A stretch of 64,000 nt of DNA from Bradyrhizobium diazoefficiens (GCF_018131185.1 NZ_JAFCJE010000002.1:310001-374000); one strand, 5' to 3'. Shown: positions 48,634 to 58,084, numbered from the stretch's first letter. Notes: a model not told the origin generated them from the sequence alone. Numbers and translations: made by a program.

Positions 48634-48657
48634 CGGTGAGCCTGGAAGGGATACTCA

Positions 48658-50037
48658 ATGACGAAGAATCCAACTTGGATTTCAGACTGGCGCCCCGAAG
48701 ATGAGGCATTCTGGAATGCGACTGGCAAGTCTATCGCGCGACGCAATCTGATCTGGTCGATCGTCGCCGAGCATATCGGCTTTTCGGTCTGGCTGATCTG
48801 GAGCATCGTCACCACCAAGCTGCCGCAGGCAGGCTTCCACTACACCACCGACCAGCTGTTCCAGCTCGTGGCGGTGCCAGGCCTAATCGGCGCCTTGATG
48901 CGCTTTCCCTACACTTTCGCTGTGACGACCTTCGGCGGTCGCAACTGGACCATCTTCAGTGCGGCGATCCTGTTCATTCCGACGCTGTCGCTTGCCTATT
49001 TCGTGAGCCAGCCCGATACGCCGTTCTGGCTGATGCTGCTGGTCGCCTCGACCGCGGGTCTGGGCGGCGGCAATTTCGCCTCCAGCATGACCAACATCTC
49101 GTTCTTCTTCCCCGACCGGATGAAGGGGTGGGCGCTGGGCCTCAACGCCGCCGGCGGCAATATCGGCGTCTCCAGCGTACAGCTCCTGACCCCGATCCTG
49201 ATGACGCTCGCCGTCTTCAACCTGTTCCAGGCAACGCCGGTCGACGGCATCTTCCTCCAGAACGCCGGGCTGATGTGGGTGCTGCCGATCGCGATCGCGG
49301 TGTTCGGCGCCGTGTTCTTCATGAACAATCTCACCACGGCGAAATCGTCGGTGAAGAACCAGCTAGCGATCGTGAAGCGCAAGCACACCTGGATCATGGC
49401 ATACCTCTATATCGGCACGTTCGGATCCTTCATCGGCTATTCCGCTGCATTTCCGCTGCTGATCAAGACCCAGTTCCCGCAGGTCACGATTGCCATCGCA
49501 TTCCTGGGCCCGCTGGTCGGCTCGCTGTCGCGTCCGCTCGGCGGCTGGCTTGCGGACAAGATCGGCGGCTCGATCATCACGTTCTGGAATTTCATCGTGA
49601 TGGCGGGCGCGACGGTCGGCGTGCTCTACTTCGTCGGGCAGAAGGATTTCATCGGCTTCCTGGCGATGTTCCTGATCCTGTTCGTGACGACCGGTATCGG
49701 CAACGGCTCGACCTATCGCATGATCCCATCGATCTTCCGTGAGGAGAATCTGTTCAAGGTGCGCGGCAAGGGCGACACGGCGCGCGCGCTGGCGCTCAAG
49801 ACGGCGAGCATCGAGAGCGGTGCAGCGGTCGGCTTCATCGGCGCCATCGGGGCCGTCGGCGGCTATCTGATCCCGACCGGCTTCGGCAAGTCGATCGCCA
49901 TCACCGGCGGGCCGCAGCTCGCGCTCGCGATCTATCTCGCCTTCTACGCCTCCTGTCTCGCTCTGACCTGGTGGTTCTACCTGCGTCGCAGCCCGCAGGG
50001 TGAAGGGGCGGCAAGCCTTGCCGAAGCAAGGGTCTAA
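48658..50037 (+). CDS. narK: NarK-type nitrate/nitrite MFS transporter
   Basis: The protein has 459 residues with about twelve helices. The nitrate signature is seen in GLGGGNFASSMTNISFFFPD with KGWALGLNAAGGNIGVSS in the first half, and TTGIGNGSTYRMIPSIF in the second. Conserved Arg residues in helix 2 (GALMRFPYTF) and in TYRMIPSIF would bind the anion. It exchanges or imports nitrate and may export nitrite. It heads the narK-bjgb-flp-nasC operon known from B. diazoefficiens. Confidence 0.94.
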   Translation: MTKNPTWISDWRPEDEAFWNATGKSIARRNLIWSIVAEHIGFSVWLIWSIVTTKLPQAGFHYTTDQLFQLVAVPGLIGALMRFPYTFAVTTFGGRNWTIFSAAILFIPTLSLAYFVSQPDTPFWLMLLVASTAGLGGGNFASSMTNISFFFPDRMKGWALGLNAAGGNIGVSSVQLLTPILMTLAVFNLFQATPVDGIFLQNAGLMWVLPIAIAVFGAVFFMNNLTTAKSSVKNQLAIVKRKHTWIMAYLYIGTFGSFIGYSAAFPLLIKTQFPQVTIAIAFLGPLVGSLSRPLGGWLADKIGGSIITFWNFIVMAGATVGVLYFVGQKDFIGFLAMFLILFVTTGIGNGSTYRMIPSIFREENLFKVRGKGDTARALALKTASIESGAAVGFIGAIGAVGGYLIPTGFGKSIAITGGPQLALAIYLAFYASCLALTWWFYLRRSPQGEGAASLAEARV

Positions 50038-50055
50038 TACTTGGTACGAATCTCG

Positions 50056-50079
50056 CTTCTCCCCGTACGCGGGGAGAAG
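50056..50079. repeat. Short hairpin between narK and bjgb
   Basis: CTTCTCCCCG, TACG and CGGGGAGAAG form a 10-bp stem with a 4-base loop, 19 bp after the narK stop. The arms resemble the ends of the larger dispersed repeat near 2.5 kb, so this is probably a solo fragment. It may trim narK versus bjgb expression. Confidence 0.6.
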
Positions 50080-50159
50080 TCCCTCTGATGACGTTTGACC
50101 CATGAACTTCTTCCGCAACGGCGCGGACGAAGGCAGACCGAAACAGACAGGAGAACATC

Positions 50160-50588
50160 ATGACGCCAGAACAGATCGCCCTCGTCCAGCAGAGCTTCGC
50201 CAAGGTCGCACCGATTTCAGCGCAGGCCGCGGTGCTGTTCTACGATCGTCTTTTCGAGATGGCGCCGTCCGTGCGCACGATGTTTCCCGAGGACATGACC
50301 GAGCAACGCAAGAAGCTGATGGGCATGCTCGCTGCCGTTGTCGGTGGCCTGTCGAACCTGAACTCGATTCTTCCCTCAGCCTCGGTGCTCGCCAAGCGCC
50401 ATGTCGCCTATGGCGCCAAGGCCGAGCACTACCCTGTGGTCGGCGCGGCCCTGCTGTGGACCCTGGAGAAGGGGCTCGGTGAAGACTGGACGCCCGAACT
50501 CGCAAAAGCGTGGACCGATGTCTACGGCGTGCTGTCCGGCTACATGATGTCCGAAGCCTACGGCGCGCAGCCGCAGGCCGCTGAATAG
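50160..50588 (+). CDS. bjgb: Single-domain bacterial haemoglobin Bjgb
   Basis: The 142-residue globin starts MTPEQIALVQQSFAKVAPIS with AGGAGAAC upstream. It has RLFEMAPSVRTMFPEDMTEQRKKLMGML (Phe of the CD corner), the proximal-helix His in VLAKRHVAYGAKAEHYPVVGAALLWTL, and no reductase domain. In B. diazoefficiens the orthologue detoxifies nitric oxide formed during nitrate assimilation, with electrons from the next gene product, Flp. Its place between narK and flp supports that role. Confidence 0.95.
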   Translation: MTPEQIALVQQSFAKVAPISAQAAVLFYDRLFEMAPSVRTMFPEDMTEQRKKLMGMLAAVVGGLSNLNSILPSASVLAKRHVAYGAKAEHYPVVGAALLWTLEKGLGEDWTPELAKAWTDVYGVLSGYMMSEAYGAQPQAAE

Positions 50589-50599
50589 GAGATGCTCTC

Positions 50600-51817
50600 G
50601 TGAGTGAACCGCTGGTCATCGTCGGTAACGGTATGGCGGCCGCGCGTCTGGTCGACGAGCTCGCCAAGACCGCACTCGGCCGCTACGCGGTCGCCGTCAT
50701 CGGCGAGGAGCCGCGGCTCGCTTACAATCGCGTGCTGCTCTCATCCGTGCTGGCCGGCGAGACCGGCTCGCACGAGATCGAACTCCGGCCGGCGGATTGG
50801 TGGCGGCATCGCGGCGTCACCGTGCGTTACGGCTATCGCGTCACCGAAATCGATGTCGGCCGCCGCGAGCTGAAGATCGAAGGCGAAGAGAGCATGGAAT
50901 ATTCCAAGCTCGTGCTCGCCACGGGATCGACGCCGCTGCGGCTCAACGTGCCGGGCGCCGATCTCGCCGGCGTGCACACCTTTCGCGACACCCGCGACGT
51001 CGACCTGTTGCTGACGCTTGCCGCGGCCAAGAAGCGCGTCGTTGTCGTCGGCGGCGGCCTGCTCGGACTTGAAGCAGCTTACGGCCTCGCCAAGGCCGGC
51101 GCGCCGGTGACGCTGCTGCATCTCATGGACCGGCTGATGGAGCGTCAGCTCGACGGGCCGGCCGCCGACCTGCTCAAGACGCTGGTCGAGCGTAAGGGCA
51201 TCCGCATCCTGCTCAACGCCTCGACCGCACGCATCCATGGCGATGGTCATGTCGAAGCCGTCGAGCTTGCCGACGGCAGCCGCATCGAGGCCGATGCCGT
51301 GATCTTCGCGGCCGGCATCAAACCGAGCGCGGCGCTGGCGAAAGAAGCGGGGATCGCGGTCAATCGCGGCATCGTCGTCAACGACGTCATGCAGACGTCC
51401 TCGCCCGACATCTTCGCGCTCGGCGAATGCGCCGAGCATCACGGCACCTGCTACGGCCTGGTCGAGCCCGCCTACGAGCAGGCGCGCGTGCTGGCGCGAC
51501 ATCTCGCCGGACGTCCTGCTTCCTATCAGGGCAGCGTGGTTTCGACCAATCTGAAGGTCTCCGGCGTCAGCGTGTTCTCCGCCGGCGATTTCATGGGCGG
51601 GGAGGGCAGCGAGAGCCTCGTGCTGACCGATCGCAGGCGCGGGACCTACAAGAAGCTCGTCATCGCGGACGGACGGCTCACCGGCGCCGTGCTGATCGGC
51701 GATACCGTCGATGCGCTCTGGTATCTCGAGCTGATCCGCAATCGCGACAAGGTGGCGGCGATCCGCACTGACATGATGTTCGGCCGCGCGCTCGCGCGTC
51801 CCTCCAAGGCGGCATGA
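50600..51817 (+). CDS. flp: FAD-dependent NAD(P)H oxidoreductase Flp (NasB-like)
   Basis: It starts at GTG 50600 with AGGAGATG upstream (405 residues). Two dinucleotide folds are visible: MSEPLVIVGNGMAAARLVDEL for FAD and RVVVVGGGLLGLEAAYGLAKAG for NAD(P)H. SSPDIFALGECAEHHG closes the FAD site. It resembles the FAD half of NirB and rubredoxin reductases and lacks iron-sulfur motifs. It is expected to deliver electrons to NasC and to the globin Bjgb; the spacing of 11 bp from bjgb supports co-translation. Confidence 0.92.
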   Translation: MSEPLVIVGNGMAAARLVDELAKTALGRYAVAVIGEEPRLAYNRVLLSSVLAGETGSHEIELRPADWWRHRGVTVRYGYRVTEIDVGRRELKIEGEESMEYSKLVLATGSTPLRLNVPGADLAGVHTFRDTRDVDLLLTLAAAKKRVVVVGGGLLGLEAAYGLAKAGAPVTLLHLMDRLMERQLDGPAADLLKTLVERKGIRILLNASTARIHGDGHVEAVELADGSRIEADAVIFAAGIKPSAALAKEAGIAVNRGIVVNDVMQTSSPDIFALGECAEHHGTCYGLVEPAYEQARVLARHLAGRPASYQGSVVSTNLKVSGVSVFSAGDFMGGEGSESLVLTDRRRGTYKKLVIADGRLTGAVLIGDTVDALWYLELIRNRDKVAAIRTDMMFGRALARPSKAA

Positions 51818-51844
51818 CACGCCAGCTTGATAAGGCAGCCTGAT

Positions 51845-54547
51845 ATGACGGCGATCGATCCCACGCTTCGTGCTACCAGGACGGCCTGCCCCTATTGCGG
51901 CGTCGGCTGCGGCGTGCTGGCAACGCCTGACGGCAAGGGCGGGGCTGCGATCGCCGGCGACCCTGATCACCCCGCCAATTTCGGCCGGCTGTGCTCCAAG
52001 GGCTCCGCGCTCGGCGAGACCGTCGGGCTGGAAGGCCGTCTGCTCTATCCGATGATCCGCTGCAAGGGCGTGCTGGAGCGTGTCGCCTGGAGCGATGCAC
52101 TGGACCACGTCGCCCATCGCATGCAGCACATCGTAGCGCGCGACGGCGCCGACGCAGTCGCGTTCTATCTCTCCGGCCAGCTCCTGACCGAGGACTACTA
52201 CGTCGCGAACAAGCTGATGAAGGGCTTTGTCGGCACCGCCAATGTCGACACCAATTCGCGGCTCTGCATGTCGTCGTCGGTCGCCGGCCATCGCCGCGCC
52301 TTCGGCGCCGATACCGTGCCCGGCTGCTACGAGGATCTCGACCACGCAGATTTGCTCGTCTTCGTCGGTTCGAACGCGGCTTGGTGTCATCCGGTGCTGT
52401 TCCAGCGCATGCTGAAGAACCGGCAGGAGCGTGGCGCGCGCATGATCGTGATCGACCCGCGCCGTACCGACACCGCCGATGACGTCGATCTGTTCCTGGG
52501 GCTCAAGCCCGGCACCGACACCGCGCTGTTCTCCGGCCTGCTGGTCCACCTCGCCGACAACGGCGCGCTGGACCGGGACTACATCGCGCAGAACACGTCA
52601 GGCTTCGATGACGCGCTGGCGCGCGCCCGGAGCATTGCCGGCAGCGCCACCGCGACCGCGCTCGCCACGGGCCTCTCCGAGCAGGACGTCGCCACCTTCT
52701 TCAAGATGTTCCGCGACACCGAGAAGGTCGTCACGCTCTATTCACAGGGCGTCAACCAGTCGGCGCAGGGCACCGACAAGGTCAATGCGATCCTGAACTG
52801 CCATCTCGCCACCGGGCGTATCGGCAAGCCGGGCGCCTCGCCGTTCTCGCTCACCGGCCAGCCCAACGCCATGGGCGGCCGCGAGGTCGGCGGCCTCGCC
52901 AACATGCTCGCTGCCCATATGGGCTTCACGCCGCCGGACATCGATCGCGTCAGGCGGTTCTGGAAGGCCCCGCACATCGCCACCCATGAGGGGCTGAAGG
53001 CGGTGCAGCTGTTCGAGGCCATCAATCGCGGCGAGGTCAAGGCGCTGTGGGTGATGGGCACCAACCCGGCAGTGTCGCTGCCGGATGCGGACTTTGTGCG
53101 CGAGGCGTTGAAGAAGCTCGAATTGTTCGTGGTCTCCGAGAACGTGCTCTCCAACGACACCGTCGAGGCGGGGCCGCATGTGCTGCTGCCTGCGCTGGCC
53201 TGGGGTGAGAAGTCGGGCACGGTCACCAACTCCGAGCGCCGCATCTCGCGCCAGCGTTCGTTCTTGCCGGCGCCGGGCGAGGCGCGTCCCGATTGGTGGA
53301 TTCTGAGCGAGACCGCCAAACGTCTCGGCTTCGGCGATAGTTTCAACTACAAATCCGCCGCCGACATCTTTCGCGAGCATGCCGCGCTCTCGGCCTTCGA
53401 GAACGACGGCAGCCGTGATTTCGACATCGGCGCGCTGACCTTGCTGTCCGACGAAGCCTTCGACGCCTTGAAGCCGGTGCAATGGCCGGTACGTGAAGGC
53501 GGCGCGCCGAGCGATCGTTTCTTCGCGAGCGGCGGCTTCTTCACCAATGACGGCAAGGGCCGCTTCGTTGCGCCGGAGGTGCCGTCGCTGCGGAGCGAGA
53601 CCGGCGCCTCACGTCCCCTCAGGCTCAACACCGGGCGCATCCGCGACCAGTGGCACACCATGACGCGTACGGGTCTCAGCCAGCGGCTGGGCGCGCATCT
53701 GCCCGAGCCCTTCGTCGAGATCCACCCCGACGACGCCAGCAAGTACGGCATCGTCCATGATGGCTATGCCCGCATCACCACCGATTACGGCCAGTGCATC
53801 CTGAAGGCCGTGGTCAGCGACCGCCAGCAGCGCGGCACGCTGTTCGTCCCGATCCACTGGAGCGCGATGAACAGCTCGCATGGCCGCGTCGGGTCGCTGG
53901 TGCAGTCGTTCACCGATCCGTTCTCGGGCCAGCCCGAGTCCAAGGCGACGCCGGCCGCGATCGCACCTTACGAATATGTCTTCCGCGGCTTTGCTCTGTC
54001 CCGGAAACAACTCGATCTGCCGCCGAACCTGTTGTGGACCCGCGTCACTGTCGCCGACGGCTTCGGCTATCTCTTTGCCGACAATGCGGACCTTTCGCGC
54101 TGGCCGGCCTGGCTGGAGGGTGTCGCCGGCGAGGACGTCGCCGACTATCGCGACTTCGGCGGCGGGGTCTATCGCGCCGCGTCTTTCGCGGGCGACCGCA
54201 TCGAAACCTGCTTGTTCGTGGGCCCCGCGCATGATGCGGGCGATTGGGAGGTGGTGAAGAGCCTGTTCGTGGCCGACCACGTCACCGACGATCAGCGTCG
54301 CATGCTGCTGTCGGGCAAGTCCGGCGAGGGGGCCGCTTCTGGCGGACCGATCGTCTGCGCCTGCTTCGGCGTCGGCCGTGACACAATCTGCAACAGCATC
54401 GTCACCGGCGCACGCACGGCCGCCGAAATCGGGGCCAAGCTCAAGGCCGGCACCAATTGCGGGTCCTGCATCCCCGAGTTGAAGCGGCTGATCGCGACGA
54501 CGGACGTGCCGATGAAGCAAGCGAAGATCGCAAGCGCGGTGGGGTAG
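51845..54547 (+). CDS. nasC: Assimilatory nitrate reductase catalytic subunit NasC
   Basis: ATG 51845 gives 900 residues; the frame extends six codons upstream to a TTG that is less likely. The N-terminal [4Fe-4S] motif is CPYCGVGCGV, with the fourth Cys in LCSKG. The molybdopterin guanine dinucleotide fold follows, with DTNSRLCMSSSVAGHRRAFG carrying the Cys near the Mo site and ALWVMGTNPAVSLPDAD. The C-terminal BFD-like [2Fe-2S] domain has CACFGVGRDTIC and GTNCGSCIPELKRLI. It reduces nitrate to nitrite in the cytoplasm. No nitrite reductase gene lies nearby, so nirA must be elsewhere. Confidence 0.95.
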   Translation: MTAIDPTLRATRTACPYCGVGCGVLATPDGKGGAAIAGDPDHPANFGRLCSKGSALGETVGLEGRLLYPMIRCKGVLERVAWSDALDHVAHRMQHIVARDGADAVAFYLSGQLLTEDYYVANKLMKGFVGTANVDTNSRLCMSSSVAGHRRAFGADTVPGCYEDLDHADLLVFVGSNAAWCHPVLFQRMLKNRQERGARMIVIDPRRTDTADDVDLFLGLKPGTDTALFSGLLVHLADNGALDRDYIAQNTSGFDDALARARSIAGSATATALATGLSEQDVATFFKMFRDTEKVVTLYSQGVNQSAQGTDKVNAILNCHLATGRIGKPGASPFSLTGQPNAMGGREVGGLANMLAAHMGFTPPDIDRVRRFWKAPHIATHEGLKAVQLFEAINRGEVKALWVMGTNPAVSLPDADFVREALKKLELFVVSENVLSNDTVEAGPHVLLPALAWGEKSGTVTNSERRISRQRSFLPAPGEARPDWWILSETAKRLGFGDSFNYKSAADIFREHAALSAFENDGSRDFDIGALTLLSDEAFDALKPVQWPVREGGAPSDRFFASGGFFTNDGKGRFVAPEVPSLRSETGASRPLRLNTGRIRDQWHTMTRTGLSQRLGAHLPEPFVEIHPDDASKYGIVHDGYARITTDYGQCILKAVVSDRQQRGTLFVPIHWSAMNSSHGRVGSLVQSFTDPFSGQPESKATPAAIAPYEYVFRGFALSRKQLDLPPNLLWTRVTVADGFGYLFADNADLSRWPAWLEGVAGEDVADYRDFGGGVYRAASFAGDRIETCLFVGPAHDAGDWEVVKSLFVADHVTDDQRRMLLSGKSGEGAASGGPIVCACFGVGRDTICNSIVTGARTAAEIGAKLKAGTNCGSCIPELKRLIATTDVPMKQAKIASAVG

Positions 54548-54692
54548 GTAGGTCTCGTGCCCCGGACGCTGCGCGGCAGGTCCGGGACATGAGAGCGGCG
54601 TGGACGCAGCCTTGACCGCCGCCAATCGACGCGCGCTCGTTTGTGTCCTATGCTGCTGCGCGTCCCGCCAGCCAACAACCACAACAATAACG

Positions 54693-54884
54693 ATGTATAT
54701 GGAAACGCCGCCGCGCCTGATCGAGACCAGGCTCTGCTGCACCATGCCCGACAAGTTCCGCCGTAAGGGCGATCTGCACCTTGCCTCCAACGGTGATGGT
54801 GGCGCCAGGACAGACAGGCCCTACATCACGGAGTCGTCGACCGGCAGCGTGCTGGTCGCCGATGTCAGCGGATTGAACTCCTGA
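54693..54884 (+). pseudogene. Short ORF, possible remnant of an SMP-30/gluconolactonase gene
   Basis: The 63 codons from ATG 54693 include ETRLCCTMPDKFRRKGDLHLAS and NGDGGARTDRPYITESSTG. They resemble by eye the first part of SMP-30/gluconolactonase-like proteins (PDRFRR..., then NRGG...D). The expected beta-propeller does not follow. There is no clear ribosome site. It may be a decayed gene start or chance. A GTG at 54600 would extend it with low-complexity sequence. The rest of 54548-54929 contains a partial dispersed repeat (GCCCCGGACGC, about 54560) and nothing else. Confidence 0.3.
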
Positions 54885-54929
54885 ACCTGGTAACGGTTGC
54901 CTGAGCAGAAGTACGACAGCGGAGCGAAC

Positions 54930-55769
54930 ATGAACACCAGCCCCTTCGGCAAGACCGGCACCAGTGTTTCCGTGATCGGGCAGGGCACCTGGTATCTCGA
55001 CCACGGCGATCGCGAGCGCGCGATCGCGGCCCTTCAGCGCGGGCTCGATCTCGGCATGACCCACATCGACACCGCCGAGATGTATGGCGATGCAGAGCTC
55101 GTCATTGCCGACGCCATTGCTGGCCGGCGCGATGAGGTGTTCCTGGTCTCCAAGGTGCTGCCGAGCAACGCTTCGCGCCGCGGAACGATCACCGCCTGCG
55201 AGCGCTCACTGAAGCGGCTGAACACCGACCGTCTCGATTGCTATCTCCTGCATTGGCGCGGTTCCTATCCGCTGGAAGACACCGTCGCTGCGTTCGAGGA
55301 GCTGGTGACGTCAGGCAAGGTCAAATCCTGGGGCGTTTCCAATTTCGACGTCGACGATCTCGACGAGATTTTCGAGGTCGCCGGCGAAGGCCGCATCGCC
55401 TGCAATCAGGTGCTCTATCACCTCAAGGAACGCGCGATCGAACACGCGGTGATCCCCTGGTGCGAGCGGAATGGCGTCGCCGTGGTTGCCTATTCACCGT
55501 TCGGCCACGACGATTTCCCGGATGCGCGCAGCAAGGGCGGCGCTGTGCTGGCGAAGATTGCGGAGGCGCGTCGCGTGACGCCGCGTCAGGTCGCGCTGAG
55601 CTTTCTCACCCGTGCAACTACGGTGTTCGCGATCCCGAAGGCGTCGTCCGCAGAACATGCCGGCGAGAATGCCGGGGCCGGTGATCTCGTGCTGACGAAA
55701 GAGGAGATTTCCGCGCTCGATGCGGCGTTTCCGCGCGGGCCGAAGCCGCGCAGCCTGCCCATGCTGTAA
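54930..55769 (+). CDS. Aldo/keto reductase
   Basis: ATG 54930 (GGAG upstream) gives 279 residues. The catalytic tetrad is visible: Asp and Tyr in HIDTAEMYGDAELV, Lys in VFLVSKVLPSN and His in CYLLHWRGSYPLEDT. VKSWGVSNFDVDDLDE and the cofactor loop AIPKASSAEHAGENAGA complete the NADPH barrel. It reduces carbonyl compounds in the cytoplasm. The next gene begins 187 bp downstream on the same strand. Substrate is unknown. Confidence 0.9.
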   Translation: MNTSPFGKTGTSVSVIGQGTWYLDHGDRERAIAALQRGLDLGMTHIDTAEMYGDAELVIADAIAGRRDEVFLVSKVLPSNASRRGTITACERSLKRLNTDRLDCYLLHWRGSYPLEDTVAAFEELVTSGKVKSWGVSNFDVDDLDEIFEVAGEGRIACNQVLYHLKERAIEHAVIPWCERNGVAVVAYSPFGHDDFPDARSKGGAVLAKIAEARRVTPRQVALSFLTRATTVFAIPKASSAEHAGENAGAGDLVLTKEEISALDAAFPRGPKPRSLPML

Positions 55770-55956
55770 TGCACAAAGGCCTATTATTAACGGAGCATTG
55801 ACGCGCGCGGCGGCCGGCGCATATCGGCATCCTGTTTTCGGAAGTTGTGGACGCGGCGCATTTGTCGTTTTTTACGACTGTTCTCGATTCGCATTTTGCC
55901 GGGTTCCCACAGTGACACCGCCGCCCGCCGTAGCCGCAAGGCTCGATAGTATTCCC

Positions 55957-56898
55957 ATGCCCGCGCCGGAGAAGAAGCAGAAGGCTCGCCGCGCGCTCGC
56001 GCGCGTCGATCATCCCTTCAAAGGCATTGCGCTGGTGCTGTTGTCGACGATCTTTCTCGGCTGCTCCGACGTCACCGCGAAATATCTGTCGACCAGCCTG
56101 CCGTCGATCGAGATCACCTGGATCCGCTTCGTCACCTTCGCGCTGTTGTTCACGCCGGTGATGATGCCGGGCTCGCCGCTGCATGCGATGCGCACCGAGC
56201 GTCTTGGCTTGCAGCTGATGCGTGGCGCCGCGTTGCTGGGCTCCTCGCTGTTCTTCATCACGGGCTTGAGTTTCCTCCCCATCGCGGAAGCCTCCGCCAC
56301 CGGGTTTGTTTCGCCGTTGTTCGTCACCGCGCTGTCGATCATCTTCTTGAGCGAGAAGGTCGGCATGCGCCGCTGGATCGCCACGGGCATTGGCTTGACC
56401 GGCGTGCTGATCATCCTGCGGCCGGGCACGAGTGCTTTTCATGCCGCCGCATTCTTCCCGATCATCTCGGCGTTCTGCTGGGCTGCCGCGCTGATCCTGA
56501 CGCGCATGATGAGCGGCCGAGAGGCCGTCCTCACCACGATGGCCTATTCGGCGCTGACAGGCGTTGCGATCCTCAGCGTGATGGTGCCGTTCGTCTGGGT
56601 CACACCGAGCTGGACCGCAATCGGGCTTGGCATCGTGATCGGCGTTGCGTCGACCGTCGGCCAGTGGATCATCGTGCTGGCCTACCGCTATGGCGATGCT
56701 TCGGTGCTGGCGCCGTTCTCCTACACGCAGCTGCTCTGGGTCAGCATTTTGGGTTTCTTTATCTTCGGCGAAGTGCCTGATCTCTGGACCATCGTCGGCG
56801 CGGCCTTCATCGTTGCGAGCGGCCTCTACATCGCCCATCGCGAGCGGGTGCGTCGGGCCCAACTCCTGGTGCTGGAAGAGCGTTCCCCGAACCCCTGA
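55957..56898 (+). CDS. DMT-superfamily (EamA) transporter
   Basis: ATG 55957 gives 313 residues with ten predicted helices in two EamA repeats: GIALVLLSTIFLGCSDVTAKYLSTSLPSIEITWIRF in the first, AFFPIISAFCWAAALILTRMMSG in the second. C-terminal AYRYGDASVLAPFSYTQLLWVSILGFFIFGEVPDLWTIVGAAFIVASGLYIAHRE is typical. A GTG at 55912 would add 15 residues. It is probably an inner-membrane exporter of amino acids or metabolites, specificity unknown. Confidence 0.88.
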   Translation: MPAPEKKQKARRALARVDHPFKGIALVLLSTIFLGCSDVTAKYLSTSLPSIEITWIRFVTFALLFTPVMMPGSPLHAMRTERLGLQLMRGAALLGSSLFFITGLSFLPIAEASATGFVSPLFVTALSIIFLSEKVGMRRWIATGIGLTGVLIILRPGTSAFHAAAFFPIISAFCWAAALILTRMMSGREAVLTTMAYSALTGVAILSVMVPFVWVTPSWTAIGLGIVIGVASTVGQWIIVLAYRYGDASVLAPFSYTQLLWVSILGFFIFGEVPDLWTIVGAAFIVASGLYIAHRERVRRAQLLVLEERSPNP

Positions 56899-56957
56899 CG
56901 CAAGTCCGCGCGTCCGCTTCGTGCTATCAACGGCTCCAACGATAAGGGAGGAGCCGA

Positions 56958-58037
56958 ATGCGCGCTGCGATTTTCAGGAACGGTGAGATTGTCGTGGGAC
57001 AGATGGCCGAGCCGACGCCGGGGCTCGGCCAGGTGCTGGTCAAGACGCTCGCCTGCGGCATCTGCGGCTCCGACCTGCACGCGCGCCAGCATGCTCACCG
57101 CATGGTGGAGATGGCGCGGAAGACCGGGCGCAAGCCGATGGATCTGTCGCGCGACATCGTGTTCGGCCACGAGTTCTGCTGCGAGATCGTCGACTACGGA
57201 GCCGGTACCACGCGCAAGCTCAAGCCGGGCACGCGCGTCTGCTCGCTGCCGGCGCTGGTGACGCCGCAGGGCATCGAGGGCATCGGCTACTCCAACGACA
57301 ATATCGGCGGCTATGCCGAGGCGATGCTGCTCAGCGAAGCGCTGCTGCTCGAAGTGCCCAACGGTCTCGCGCCGGAACACGCCGCGTTGACCGAGCCGCT
57401 CGCGGTTGGCGTCCACGCGGTGGCGAAAGCCAATATCCGTGGCGGCGAGGTGCCGCTGGTGATTGGCTGCGGGCCGGTCGGGCTTGCGGTGATTGCGGCG
57501 CTGAGGATCAAGGGCCTGCATCCGATCATCGCTGCCGACTATTCGCCGGCGCGCCGCGCGCTCGCCGCCAAGCTCGGCGCGGACATCGTCGTCGATCCCA
57601 AGATGTCGCAACCCTATGCGACCTGGGCGGAGCACGCGCAGATGTCGGACGCGGAGAAGGCGGCGCGGCCGCCGTTCCAGGCCATGCTGCCGGCGCTGAA
57701 GCCTGCCATCATCTTCGAATGCGTCGGCGTGCCCGGCTTGTTGCAGCAGGTTTTCGAGGGCGCCCCGCGCGATGCCAGAATCGTCGTGGTCGGCGTCTGC
57801 ATGGAGAGCGACAGAAACGAGCCGATGCTGGGCATCATGAAGGAGCTCAACGTCCAATACGTGCTGGGCTATACGCCGGAGGAGTTCGCAGGCTCGCTAC
57901 GGCTGATCGCGGAAGGGCAGGTGGACGCGGCGGCGATGGTGACGGCCGAGGTCGGCATCGACGGCGTCGCAAAGGCGTTCGCTGATCTTGCCAACCCAGA
58001 GGCGCACACCAAGATCATCGTGCAGCCGTGGCGGTGA
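56958..58037 (+). CDS. Zinc-type dehydrogenase family protein without the structural zinc loop
   Basis: The 359-residue MDR protein starts MRAAIFRNGEIVVGQMAEPTPG. Catalytic zinc ligands are kept (ACGICGSDLHARQH; FGHEFCCEIVD), and the nucleotide site is VIGCGPVGLAVIAALR. Between these, the region that holds four cysteines in classical enzymes reads TRVCSLPALVTPQGIEGIGYSN, so no structural zinc is expected. C-terminal residues 215-245 contain an insertion (AEHAQMSDAEKAARPPFQAM). The substrate is unknown; it may act on an alcohol or threonine-like compound. Confidence 0.87.
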   Translation: MRAAIFRNGEIVVGQMAEPTPGLGQVLVKTLACGICGSDLHARQHAHRMVEMARKTGRKPMDLSRDIVFGHEFCCEIVDYGAGTTRKLKPGTRVCSLPALVTPQGIEGIGYSNDNIGGYAEAMLLSEALLLEVPNGLAPEHAALTEPLAVGVHAVAKANIRGGEVPLVIGCGPVGLAVIAALRIKGLHPIIAADYSPARRALAAKLGADIVVDPKMSQPYATWAEHAQMSDAEKAARPPFQAMLPALKPAIIFECVGVPGLLQQVFEGAPRDARIVVVGVCMESDRNEPMLGIMKELNVQYVLGYTPEEFAGSLRLIAEGQVDAAAMVTAEVGIDGVAKAFADLANPEAHTKIIVQPWR

Positions 58038-58044
58038 CGCTCTC

Positions 58045-58075
58045 GTAGGGTGCAAAGGCGCTTTGCCCGCCCTAC
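58045..58075. terminator. Hairpin between convergent dehydrogenase and ppk2 genes
   Basis: GTAGGG and CCCTAC close a loop that contains the inner hairpin AAAGGCGCTTT. It lies eight bases after one stop and ten before the other. The GTAGGGTG...CGCCCTAC pattern is a frequent short repeat in Bradyrhizobium and probably ends both transcripts. Confidence 0.6.
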
Positions 58076-58084
58076 AAGACCTAC

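Noticed and set aside
50741..52549. 602-codon open frame antisense to flp and nasC
   Set aside because: Antisense artefact of high GC; flp and nasC carry complete cofactor motifs on the plus strand.
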